Source: Hydrangea macrophylla
Lineage: Eukaryota; Streptophyta; Magnoliopsida; Cornales; Hydrangeaceae
Assembly: GCA_033977485.1 (NCBI GenBank)
Contig: CM066982.1
Span: 31,226,218-31,290,217, forward strand
DNA length: 64,000 nucleotides
Reading direction: 5' to 3'
In this document: positions 32,991 to 45,330 of the stretch, in pieces
Position numbering within the stretch: the first letter of the stretch is position 1
Layout: every line of letters starts with the position of its first letter
Translations under genes and position numbers: made by a program
Notes under the pieces: model-generated
Told to the model about the DNA's origin: nothing
The model's database searches: none
What the model saw: only the letters and a program-made list of their open reading frames with translations

Positions 32991-35910
32991 TATAGTATCG
33001 CTATTTTCCCTGTGTTTTCATACGTTCAAATACATAATTAAATACCAGATCTCCCTGTATTGCGTATTTTGCTGATACTGTTTATCTGGCGTATTGTGTG
33101 AATCTTTATATATATATACAAATACGATCTCAGTATATTTATTTTAGTTACCGATTGTCCTAATGAGTTCGTACCGACTGCGCCACAACAGAAGTGAATA
33201 GTAACCTGACCACGAGTTTAGAGCCGTATCAGTTTTACACGCAGTTCATGGAAAAGACGCTAATTATGAGATATTGACACACAGATTGAGGTGGACCCCA
33301 CTTACTGGGCACATGGCAACATCTTCAACCTCATTTAATCACATTTGGAAACTTGTCCCACTACACACCATCAACCCCTCCAACATTGGACACTTGTCCT
33401 ACTTACTCCCCACTATATACATACATTGCTTCTCTCTTTTTTTTTTTTTTTTTTTGGGTTTTAAACCACAATACAGATTTTCCACTAACTTAGAGAGAGT
33501 TTAGAGAGAGAGAAGAAGAAGGTATAGATGATGAAAGTCTAGCCCAAATCCTTCAATGCATGTGTTATTTTTGTGATCTACACCATCAAATACCCCATAT
33601 GCACCCCCATTTCACCAAAGGAAGCTAAAGAGTCCATAATCAAGCCCCAAATTGCAAGGAATTAGAAGAGGAGAGGAGAAGACCACCATTGGAGGCATTT
33701 CAAGTTTTTTTTCTCCATTTTCCTCCATTTTCTCAACACTCAAACAAGCCTTAACCCCTAAGTGAGATCTTAATAGTGTATGTATATTTATGCTTAGAAC
33801 ATGTTTTGGGAATTGAAATGAAGATCAAAGATAAAAAAAGAAAATGTTAGAAACATACAACTGCCAGGGTTAATTTCACTGTGTTGACATAATTGGTATG
33901 ATATATTTGAGCATGATAAATTACTTTATAGATCAAATGCAAAACTAGAACATTATAGGTATTTGGATTATCTTTATACATAAAAAATCTAGCTTGATCT
34001 GGATTTTTGAGCTGCTAAATCCATTCATTTTATTTAGACATTTCTTATAGTATTGGACTGCTCGGCCCCAGATTTATAGCATTGTGTTGTACATGCATTT
34101 CACCTATGAAGGAGTGATTTTTAGACCAGGGAATTTTTTTTGTAGATAAATGAGTTGTCTTTCTTGACTAAAAAATTGAGAGGGTTATGAGATCTCAAAC
34201 TATTAGAAAAACAAATTTTACTAAACCATGTTATGATGACAATTTCTGTTGCCCAGAATTTAATATTTGTCTTGCATGCGGCATTTGGAATTGGTAAATT
34301 AATTTTTGGGCCAAATGTAAAACTGAGAAGTTATATATATGTGTGAGATATCCTTCTATGCTAAAAGCCCAATAGGTTTTGAAGTCTTGAGGTATGAGGA
34401 AACTTTCTTTTGACTAATGGCTGTCCGGATGAATGTTTTTAAATAAATGCTTCGGCTAGTTATTATTATCTTGTTTATGTCATATGCATTTGATGAGATG
34501 CGTTGGTTACCATTTTTACTGTGATTAGTATGAATGATGTAGGATGAGTTAGAAGCATGCCTTGAAGACTTAATATGTATTCGTGAAATCGTTAATAAGT
34601 TAAGACAATAGCTAACATGACGTAATTATCGTAACTTAATGTTGACCTTAATGCAGTTTGATAATATGATGATTCGTGCGAATGGATCTTAAGACGTAAA
34701 GAACGAGCGGTAAGTAGACGTGTAAGATAATGGCAAACCCTGCAATAATTGATTTTATACGAATAGGGGACGTTGATCTTCGTTCCGGTCTTTTAACTTC
34801 CAGTTAAAGTTGATTCGTGGACCTTGGTGTTGTGTTCGAGTATTTCTTGCGGAGTTAACCTTTTGGTGATCTTTTTCGGGTCGATTGGTGAGGTATGATT
34901 CATATCCTTGATCTGAGGATCGCCAGTAATATGTTTGATCAAGTTATTGTTTATGTATGTTTTGCATCCTTAATCTGTGGATCATCCGTGACGTGTTCGG
35001 TCAAATAGTTTGCTTGAGGATCATTGGAGATGTGTGCGATTAACCAATAGATATAGTGTGTTCCTCTTCTTGATCTGTGGATCGTCAGCGATGCGTTCGG
35101 TTTGGCGGTTGACCTGAGGATCATTAGTGACGTGTGCGATCAAATGATTCTTTGCTTTGTGTTGTTCTTTCTTGACCTGTGGATTGTCGTTGATGCTTGC
35201 GGTCAAGCTGTCATTGAGTATGTTGAGATTGTGTTGAGTATATTGAGAGTTGGAGAGCTATTTTGCTTTTCCCTGGATGCGTTGTACCCAGAATATTGGA
35301 TGCCTTTGGAGTTACATCTTCTTTTGATCGATATTGTTGGTCAGTTTAGTTCTGGGTTAACTTTCATAGGGTATGGTTGGGTTTGGACGAGACATGGTTT
35401 TGAGAATAAGAGATGATGAATAACTTACCTTAATGGTGGTAACCTTAAGGGTAACCTCACTCAGTTTAGCCGCTGACGATGTTTCATGCTGCTAGACCAT
35501 CCCTGTCCAGCCTTTGCTGGTTCTGATGGAGCGGGCCACTATCAAGATGCTGATTTTACATCTGAAGACTATGCTGGTGAATACTACTGCGAGGAAGGCT
35601 ATAGTTTTGCCAGCTGAAGACCCTGGAGCTTTTCTCTTGACGTAGTTCTATTGTTAATATGTTTGATGATGTAATAGTCTAGTTGGACATGTACTATGTA
35701 TCTTTTGGACATCCTTTGGGTCTGTAATATATTAATCATGTAAGACTTGAATGTTTAGATTCATGCTTCAGCTGAACATTGTCATTTTCTAGTATTATAT
35801 TATTGTTGTAAGCATGTTTGGAACAATCAGGTGATATTCAACCAGTCACATGTCTACGAACCCATAAAGGAAATTTATTTTCTCTACTTTTGGTGTTTCG
35901 AGGTGTGACA
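32991..35910 (+). repeat. Gypsy element H 3' LTR (~2.9 kb)
   Basis: Ends TTTCGAGGTGTGACA like the G and I LTRs (GGGGTGTGACA). The start aligns only loosely with their TGTAATACCCTG. The length and interior are different, so this is a related but separate family. It contains a T run at about 33437, a GA-rich leader and a minisatellite at 34895-35215. Open frames inside are shadows of the repeat. Confidence 0.6.
34895..35215. repeat. Minisatellite inside LTR H
   Basis: Six imperfect units of about 45-60 bp built on CTTGATCTGTGGATCGTCAG and GTGATGTGTTCGGTCAA, at roughly 34904, 34967, 35012, 35069, 35111 and 35171. Units alternate between a long form (CTGTGGATC) and a shorter form (TTGAGGATCATT). 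Confidence 0.75.
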
Positions 35911-37806
35911 CCCGTGGACGTGGGTTATTCGATGCTCAGTCCCATCACTCTGCCACTACACGATTGCTTGTCCATTAATGGAAAGAAATATATCTATACA
36001 GATACTTGAAATCTAAACTTTATTAAATAAATTGTTTTGTATGGTAGGTGTTTTTTTTTATGACAAATGGCATAGTTTGACAATTCACATAATTAAATTC
36101 TTATCTCAAATACGTAATCTTTTGAAGTCCAATATAAATATGTTAAATAGTCATAAACTATAGATATTTTTGGCCATAAATGGGAAAACAACCCATCTAG
36201 ATAAATCTACTCATTTAAGATTAGCGCACAGAAGTTGTGATTTCTGAGTTTTTATTGCATATCCTCAATTAAATAAAGATTTAGCCTAATATTTTTAGAA
36301 TTGTAATTGTCTTCTAAATAAATTTTAAATAGAAATTAAATAAGTGTACACAATCACTGTCCAATTAAGATTAAGGTCATAACACCAAGGTAAGAGTGAA
36401 AACTAATATTAATATACTTTTTCTTCACTCAACAATAGTTGGGATTGAATTCGTAGAATATGGAAAATAACAAAGTTTTAGTACATCTACGCTAATAAAA
36501 TATAAATAAATTGAAATGCTGAACTAAAAATAAGATACTAAACTCTTGACTTTGAATTCTTCCTGGGTCATAGTGGATGAACTTCAATAACACAAGCAAG
36601 GCCAAACCAAATCCTAATCTAATTAAGGAGCAGGCTATGGATATGGTATGCTTGGGGCTTTATAGGTGATTATAGCAACTACGTAGCAAACAAGCCCAAA
36701 ATTTACTTGCAAATTCTGTCATGTAGTGAATGAAATTTTGTTACAAAAACTAGAAATTTGGGATTTCAAACTATTTTAGGGAAGATCTATAACTACCAAC
36801 TATACTTAAAACATTAATAACACTAAAATCTGAAAAATAATTTTTCATACAGTAGATGAAAATAATTACAGAGACTTTGGGTCTTGAAATCGAAACTTCA
36901 TTAGAAATATTTTACTACTACAAATTAACTAAGGAACTACAAGAAAATAAATATTTAAGAACTAATTTGGTACATCTAGTAAAAAAAGTTTTGTTATAGA
37001 TTTTTGAGCTTGAAATCATCAACTACAGAAAGTAATTTCCTACAACTTTTAGGACAAAATTAAACAAAGAAAACCTTAAGTTTCTACTCCTAAGGACACT
37101 ATGAAAAGCTCACATGGTAACCTTGGCTATAAAGTTCTTCCTAAGCTTTTCACGGTAGGAAGAAGGGGTTGTTCTTCTCTTCTCCGGATGCCTGTATTTA
37201 TAGGCGAGGATGTTCTGTTGTGTTGATTGAAGGAGGAAAAAACCCGTCATCAAGATCGTCATCCTATAGGAGAAACCATGGAGCTGAAAGTGATCACTAG
37301 CCATTTCGTCAAGCTTCGCCTATTTTTTCCCTCTGATACCATATCGCATCTATTTGACGAAGTGGTCTTGTAGAGAGAGAGGAAATGAAAAATATTTGGT
37401 CTTAATTTCCGAATCCCAAACCTTTCTGTATATGGACGTGTACATCATTTTCAAGCATTAATGAGGCATGCTCCCATTGTCCCCTTATTGTCTTTTTTCT
37501 TTTGTCTTCTTTTCTTCTTTTTGACCATTAGTTGGAAGAAGTGGCTTTGCAATCAATATATATGAAACATGGAAAATAATCATGTATGTTTGTTGCTTCT
37601 TTCTTTTCTTTTATTGCATTATTTCAACTTCATTTTTACATATGCATATAAAATATATAAAAGCACATAATTAAACACATTTGAGTGACATCATTATCAA
37701 ATCATATAAATTTCAAAATGCATGTAAAACTAGGGATTTGGGGATTAAATGAGCACTATATCTATTATATTAGCACATGAATATGCAATATTCATTGCTT
37801 ATCACA
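35911..37806 (-). mobile_element. Element J: probable minus-strand LTR, unresolved
   Basis: On the minus strand a likely LTR start TGTGATAAGCAATG at 37806 follows a polypurine tract. A CTATAAATACAGG promoter-like box lies at about 37203-37191. No proteins. The left limit is unknown; sequence to 35911 is AT-rich without features I recognise. A TGGTATCAGAGGG at about 37343 resembles a PBS but lies inside the putative LTR. Confidence 0.35.
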
Positions 37807-38515
37807 CCCCTCAACTAGCTTATTCCCTGGCAATGAAGTGAAGGAGAAATTGTTTTGAAAGTTTTTAAAAGCACGAGTTGACTAAGGAAAATAAAACTTA
37901 ACTCACTGTCGCAGGAATCACGATTGCATTTAGCATATGCAATAAGTTGTTAAACCACTAGGTTATCCCGAGTGGATGAGTGTTGTCTCGTGAGGGTTTA
38001 CAGTAAATATACCCACAAAATTCAGTTTTAAATTTTAAAATGTAAAAATAAAGGTAGATTTTCTCCTTTCACAATAGATAGGATTAAATATGGCAATAAA
38101 ATGAAATTTCCAAATATGTAATAGTAATGCAACACACACAATCATAGTTTGTCAATAGCAGCATTTTTTATACTCTTTAAACTTACAGTGTGTGCTTGAA
38201 AAGTCAAGCAGCTGATCTTAACTTCAAAGTTTACATAGCTAATAGCAATCATAAAACTTGTAATTTTAACTCAAATCTCACTGGGATTTCACTCTTTTAA
38301 TGAGAAACTCTCAGAAACCGGTGTAGAGAACATCTCACATGGTAGGAAAGCAAAGATAGGGAAGTTGCTTCCATTTTGATCACTTAATATATAGGCATTT
38401 GGAGTATAAAAAGTCTCATGAAAGGATACTTAGCACTAGAAGAGCGATCTACCATGGAGATTATCTTTATCACTTAAATTTAAAAATCAATTTCTTTCAA
38501 ATCATCAGGACTTTG
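37807..38515 (-). mobile_element. Element J 3' internal region with polypurine tract
   Basis: The minus strand shows AGCTAGTTGAGGGG immediately before TGTGATAAGC at 37806, a plausible polypurine tract. The rest (to 38515) is non-coding AT-rich DNA cut off by the Tat LTR fragment. Confidence 0.35.
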
Positions 38516-40628
38516 ACTGGTAAAAAGACTCTTCTAACCTCATGTCATCACACACCACTTGAATTGTGATTGGACTTTCATTTTGTGTTTGTTGGTTTGA
38601 ATCTAAACAACCATAGATTTAATGCAAAATAAGTCTCCTAAGAGTAATTTAACTTGGATTATCATTTAAGTTTAGCTTTTATCTCTTTTTGTTCATGCTT
38701 TTCATTTGGGATTCATGAGATCTTCAATATCTCACTTGAGTCCCTTGACTTGGATCCTTTAATTTTCTGTAAATTTATGATTTACATGAGGATTAAGGTT
38801 GATATTAATTATCCTTATATATGGTTAATGAGCCTAAATCTATCTTCATGGTTTAGGTTCATTAGTTTGAGATTTTATGAAGTCCCCCCATACTTCATTG
38901 AAATCTATAAGGGTGGTGTCTTCGATCTCCAATGACCATCAATGGGAAGGAAAATTAGGTTTAGGATAAGCCAATCTCCATGGCTTGATTGATAGATTTA
39001 ACAAATAAATGGTGATCTTAACAATGGTGTAGTGAATTCATAAACCAACTTTGATCAAGGATTTTTAATTAAATCATGATCCATTAGAATTGAATGAGGC
39101 CAATTGGAATGTGTTCATAACACAAAGATCTACCACTGTAATTTTTGTTTTGGCGAGATTTCATAGTAACATGGTTTGATCTTAGGATTCATGAACTTTT
39201 TTTAATTAAATAATGATCCATTGGAATTGAATTAGGACAATTGGGACAATTGGAATTTTGGCTTTTTCTATAAATTTAAATGTTTTAGTAAGATCCCGTA
39301 AAAAGATTGAAGTAATTCAGATTCGTTTACTATTTTTAGAAAATCACAAAAAATCTCTGGACAGAGAGTATTTAAATTCTGAGTGATTTCTGGTTTTGGT
39401 CCAATTCCCAAAGATTGGACCGTTTGATCTTTGATTTTCTTTTTGGGTTAGAAACTAGATTCACAGAGGCACGTCATATCCAAAAATCATTAAGATCAAA
39501 CCATAGAGAGTATGATTTTCCTATTTTTGAAAGTATGATTTGCTCTCTATAAATTCTGAAATTCTATGATAGATTTGATGAAATTTGTGAATAATGATCC
39601 AAATTGCTTTTCTATGACCTAGGGCCTAAATTGTGTTTTGAATAATGTTAATTAAGCTTAAATCCAGAGGCTCAATGATCCAAATCAACAAATGATTCGT
39701 AGCATTTTCTTGTTCATGTTCATACATTCATCATATCTGTTTAAGATTCTAGCAATTAGGACTTCATTTTGTATTAAGTTAAGTCATAATTAGTTGAACC
39801 TAGTTGTGGGTTCCTTGTAGTCATGTTGGGATTGTATCAACTCCATATGGACATTACATTGGCTCCTAGTTGAGACTTGTATATCTATAGAGGTGTTGTA
39901 ATTTCAATTAGTTAGAAGGAATTCATGATTATTTCAACTTCTTCAAATATTTGATAGATTTAAGCTAGGAGTTGGGTATGATGTTTAGAATTTGATATAA
40001 TATTCAAAGCATGTGCACTAACTCTTCGTTTTGTAACGCTATGGAGGTACAATTTTTTGACTCTTCTCTTGTTTATTTTATTTTTTGATTTGATTGATTT
40101 TCAATTCCATGTGCGACACTTTAGTCTAAGTCTTGATTTATATCTATATATGTGATTAGAGACCTTTTTCTTAGGATTTCTATTTTTGTATGCATTGCAT
40201 GTTCCCCATGTAGCAGCTAGATCCTGGGTAAGTTTCCTTGTTCCTTATTGCATATCATCTTGCTTGCTATTCGAATTATGTAATTTTGAAAGCTATTTTA
40301 TCATTAGCAATCTTACACCCTTTCGACATGCTTTTGGAATGTATATTTATATTATATATTAATTGAGTGCATGCTTAGTTTTTTATTTTATTTAATTAAA
40401 AGGATGTTGAGTAGAGGCCTATCACGAGATAGGATGAGAGGGGGTGTTTTAGTCTACCAGGCTCCTTCTCCTATCATTCCATAATACTCGGACCTAGAAA
40501 TCTCTGATTTCCAAAAGACCAGTTTGCTTTTAAAATGGCTTCTTAATTTTCCTTTAAAAATTAAGTGGCGACTCATATTTGAATTTGAAAAAGTTTAAAA
40601 AAAACATGGTTAGCCTGCGATATCCACA
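38516..40628 (+). mobile_element. Tat-type LTR fragment of the D family, 3' part
   Basis: Homologous to about 48685-50845 of LTR D: CATCACACACCACTTGAATTG, CCATTRGAATTGAATGAG, GATCTACCACTG, GAGGCCTATCACGAGATAGG and GTTAGCCTRYGATATCCACA. It ends exactly at the LTR terminus (TATCCACA, 40621-40628), after which gypsy I pol resumes, so it inserted there or is the remnant of a larger element. The 5' part is missing. An internal PBS-like TGGCGACTC lies at 40566-40574. Confidence 0.85.
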
Positions 40629-42829
40629 GAAGTCAAATTTTTAGGACATGTTATTTTTCAAAATGGTATCTTTGTAAACTCATCTAAGATTAATATAGTC
40701 TCAAGATGGAATAGGCCAACCATTGAAACCAAAGTTAGAAGTTTTCTCAGTCTAGCTGGTTTACCGAAGATTCATGGAAGGATTCTCCAAGATTACAGGA
40801 CCATTGACGAATTTGACAAGAAAGGAGATGAAGTACGAATGGATGGATGAATATGAAAGTGCATTTCAAGAGTTAAAAGAAAGATTAACTTCAGCACCAG
40901 TACTCGCGATACCTAGAAGTAGAGAAAGGTTTATCATCTACAGTGATGCATCACACCAAGGACTTGGTTGTATGCTTATGCAAGATGAAAATGTGATTGC
41001 ATATGGATCAAAGCAACTAAAGTCGCGTGAGAAGAACTATCCTACACACGACTTGGAGTTGGCCGCAATAGTGTTTGCTCTGAAGATTTGGAGACTCTAT
41101 TTGTATGGATAGAAGTTCGATCTGTCCTCAGATCATAAGAGTTTTAGGTATCTGTTCTCTCAAAAGGAGTTGAACATGCATCAACAGAGATGGATTGTAA
41201 TACCATCTGGGTAAAGCATATTTGGTGATTGATGCTTTGAGTTGTTGACCATTTTTAGTAATTGCTACAATATTGATTCGAGAATGGCAAACATTTGAAA
41301 CCTTAGCTGAGTTTGATCTTCAGCTGGTAGAATCAAGAGAATGACAACATTTTAGATGTTTCATTATCCAACCAACCCTCATCAGCTGTATCATAGAGGC
41401 TCAATAGTCAACTGAGGATTTAAATTTGTAGTTCGCTAAGATGTAGCAAAGGACCAGAACTCTATTTTATTAGTTCAGATGGAGCATTAAGATGTAAAGG
41501 TATTTGTTGTGTGCCTAACGAGGATAATCTTAAGAAAGACGTAATGGATGAATCACACAAGTCATGGATGACTATTCATCCTGGAGGTACAAAGATGTAC
41601 AAGGATGGGAATGAATGAACCGAGAAGTAGTTGAGTATATATATCAGTGTCTTAGTTGTAAGCAAGTAAAGGCAGAACATTAGAAACCACCTGGATTTCT
41701 TCAGCCGCTATCGATTCCCCAATGGAAATGGGAACAGACAACCATGGATTTCGTGGTACGTTTGCCAAGGTCACAGCAAAATCACGACACTATTTGGGTA
41801 ATCGTGGATTGGTTCACCAAGAGGGCACATTTTATCGCCTATAGCATGACGTATCCAATAGAACGTTTGAGCCAGATGTATCCACAACAAGTTGTATGAC
41901 TACACGACGTACCTGTTTCGATCATGTCAGATCAAGATTCACATTTCACGGTAAAAATTTTGGAAGAGTCTTCAGACAACGACAGGAACTACACTGAACA
42001 TGAATTCAGCCTTTCATCCATAGACTGATGGATAGACTGAACTAGTCAATCAAGTGATGGAAGATATGCTACGAGCTTGCGTCATCAATTTTGAGAGTTC
42101 GTGGGAGATGCACCTACTGCTGATCGAGTTTGCCTACAACAACAGCTATTATACTAGCATAGGGATGGCGTCGTTTGAAGCTTTATATGGATGACCTTAC
42201 CGATCACCATTATGTTGGGTCGAGGTTGGAGATACTCAACTTATCGGGCCAAAAATGGTACAAAAATCCAGTGAGAAGATTCAAGTTGTATGTGGAAAGA
42301 TGAAGACAACACAGATCAAACACAAGAGTTACTCTAACAAACACCGTAAAGATTTAGAGTTCGCAGTTGGAGATTATGTATTGCTCAAGGTTTAACCCAT
42401 TTGAGGAATCGTCAGATTTGGTCAGAAGAGAGGCAATCTATCATCGCGATTCATAAGACCATTCAAGATTCTAGTGTACATTAGAATGGTTGCATATAGA
42501 TTTATGTTGCCGCCAAAGATGTCACAACATTTTTTTACATTAGTATGCTGAGAAAGTGTGCCACAACCCAATGTATGAGATTAACTTTGAAGATATTGAA
42601 GTCAGTGACAATGTGACGTTCAATGAAGGACCAGTATGGATCCTAGATCGAGAAATCAAGAAGCTCAAGAACAAGGAGATTCCACTAGTGAAGATCCAAT
42701 AGAAACACCACGATGAAGGAGAAGCTTCTTGGGAGCTAGAGTCGGAGATGCAGGAGAAGTATTCGTTTTTGTTTTAACCCTGCTTACTTCAAATTTCGAG
42801 GATGAAATCTTTTGATAAGTAGTGGATGA
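40629..42829 (+). pseudogene. Gypsy element I pol, 3' half
   Basis: Decayed chromovirus-type pol. The RT end is about 40629-40760 (VKFLGHVIF-like). An open 112-codon stretch at 40774-41112 covers the RT/RNase H linker and RNase H start ([57 protein letters not shown]). Integrase follows to about 42300 (WKWEQTTMDFV-like region, then VNQVMEDMLRACVINF, EFAYNNSYYTSIGMASFEALYG). The C-terminal region runs to about 42780. GGATGAAATCTTTTGATAAG before 42830 is the polypurine region. Parts overlap those of element G at 28540-28845, so it is a separate copy. Confidence 0.82.
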
Positions 42830-44868
42830 TGTAATACCCTGTATTTTTGGACGTATATTAATAAATAAGACTTGATGTTCTTCCTTGAGCATATGTATAA
42901 CCCTTACCCTTACCTTACCCTTTTGTTGGTAAATTTTGTGTCCCAGGCGATTGGAATAATTCCCAATCGATTGCCAACTTTGTGATCCCAATCGATTGCC
43001 CTTGTTGACATGCCCAATCGATTTCCTTCATAAATATCTAATACTAACTGATTGCCCTCTAGTCCCAATCGATTACCAAAGAGCTAAGCTTGGTCTCCAA
43101 GTTTGCTTGAGCTTTTGACATGCGACACTTCCATTTCCTATATATAAGGCTTCATTTTAAGCCTTTGAAGGTTGTTTGATAGTATAGCTAGAGAGAGGGA
43201 TTATATACATATATATACACTCACACATATATATACAACTCAGATATATGGTGTTGAGAGAAGGAGAAGAAGAAACAGAACAGAAGAAAAAGAGAGACAA
43301 AGACAGAGAGAGAAGGAGGAGAGAGAAAGCTTTGAGCTTCTATAGCCACACACACCAATACACTTCACTAGGTGAGTTCTAAACTCATTTGTCCCTTTAT
43401 ATAGTATTTTTTACATGTTTTAAAGAAGGAAAGACAAGTTTAAATTCTGGATTGGAAGTGTCACTAGAGAAGATGAAGTCCCAATCAATTGCCCTTTTCA
43501 CAATCGATTGCCATTTACTTGGACCCAATCGATTGGACATTTTATCCAATTGATTACTATTCTATCCCAATCGATTGCCAAAGTTTGCAATCGATTGGCA
43601 TTAATTGTGATCCAATTGATTGGACATTTTTCCAATTGATAGCTACTACTATTTTCCTAATCGATTGGACCTTTGTCCCAATCGATTGGAAGATACAGAA
43701 TATGGATATCTTCTATTAGTATTATATGAACTATTTTAGTATTCAGTTATCATTTCGTACTCCCTATATGTGACTATAAGATAACGAAGAGATAATGTGA
43801 CATCAGAGAATAGTATGGTTATGATTAACGGGATAATATTATAAAGTTAGATAATATGTTGATCATTAATGAGTTTGATTTCTGTTCATTTCAATCAGAG
43901 TTGTCGGGCAACAATGAGATGTCATATATCGATATTTGTACGGAACTTAGGTAGGTTTGATAAGTTTTGGGAATCGTACGTGGGCAGACACTTGGTCATG
44001 ATATGCCCTTAAAAGCGATGGGCTGCACCCAATAGCCCTAAAATAGGCAGGTGATCAATGATATGTCCTTAAAAGTAGTGGGTTGTGAATATGTCCTTAA
44101 AAGTGGTGGACTGGGATCACTAGTAGACGTCGTTAAGTCATGGCAATAGACTGATATGCTTTGTTCAAATGTTATATCCCTGACATGCGGTGGGTTGTGC
44201 ATATGTCCTTAAAAGCGGGGGATAGACTGACATGGTGTCCATTAGATGCGGTGGACTCTTAATATGTCCTTAAAAGTGGTGGACAGAATGTTGTTATATC
44301 AATAGAGTTCAACAATTGAGTCTGTTCATCCATCAAGAGTGTGTTGGTTATCGGTCTTAGAATAACAAGACGATAATGTTTGGTTAACGATTAGTTTTGG
44401 ATAGAGAGAAGATACTATTGTAGAATTATAACTTATGTCCTCATAACATGTAATTACTTCATATAACTGGTACCGCGTTAGTTTTTACTCACTCAACTTT
44501 CAACGAGCTGACGACCTTTTATTGCATGGACATTCCCCATCTAGACTACCCTATTCCTAATCCTGCAGGTAATGAAGCTTACAACGATGGCTATTATCCG
44601 GAGGGTGAATGCATGGAAGATGGCCCCACTGAGGATGGATATGCTAGGGAAGATGACTATGCTGACAATTAAGTTTATAGCAGTTGAAGTTGAAGACTAG
44701 GATAGTTAGTATGTTTATATTATGAATAGTTAGCTTTTGTTACTGTTACCCTTATTATTTGTTGTTTAGAATTGCGTGATGTGGACAATTCAGTGACTTT
44801 ACCAATCATTGCCTAGGACCCAAAAGGGAATTTTACTTTCTTAATTTTTGCTGTTATGGGGTGTGACA
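42830..44868 (+). repeat. Gypsy element I 3' LTR (2039 bp)
   Basis: TGTAATACCCTGTATTTTTG ... GGGGTGTGACA. Numerous CCAATCGATTG palindromes lie at 42944-43080 and again at 43480-43692. A CTATATATAAGG promoter box is at about 43137. Repeats of TCCTTAAAAGYGGTGG lie between 44005 and 44285. The short open frame at 43489-43719 is a reading of the palindromes. Confidence 0.88.
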
Positions 44869-45330
44869 GTACTAGTTATCTCACTACCTGAATATGATTA
44901 TGAATACTGAAGTTAGAGGGATATTAGTGTCATCTTACAAATGTAGTTATCGCTTTGGATATGTTCTTATGTGTTGGAGTACAATTATCGCCATTTAGTG
45001 GTGTTAACAATAATTGATCAGTTAGTTGATTTATTGATTAAAGATTTTAATCACAAAGGAATAAATGACTGATCTAAGACAATAATTAAGAAACCAGGAG
45101 GTCTCATTCTTAGCTCCAATAGAATACCAAGAAGCCACAAAAGAGGTAAACTAGTCGATTGTCGTTTTGACCAATCGATTGCTGGTTTTACCAATCGATT
45201 GCTAAGTTGGTTGGTTTAAAAACTTATAAATCGAAGACCTACGGGCATAATCTTTGGTTGTTCATTTTTCTAAAAAGAAAAAGCTCCATATCAGTTTCTA
45301 ACGTTTTCCTAAACCTTCCAACTTAGTCTT
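44869..45330 (+). mobile_element. Copia F LTR fragment, plus orientation
   Basis: Matches about 18466-18970 of the F solo LTR: CCTGAATATGATTA, GATCAGTTRRTT, GGAGGTC, and TTATAAATCG at about 45223. Two ACCAATCGATTGCT palindromes lie at about 45172 and 45192. The first half of the LTR is missing, cut by the gypsy I 3' LTR end. Confidence 0.8.

Noticed and set aside
37320..37345. GGTATCAGAGGG as a definite primer binding site
   Set aside because: A promoter-like TATAAATA lies downstream of it and no LTR terminus adjoins it, so I did not call a separate element.
43489..43719. Frame with repeated PIDWTF words
   Set aside because: Translation of the CCAATCGATTG palindrome array in LTR I; not a repeat protein.
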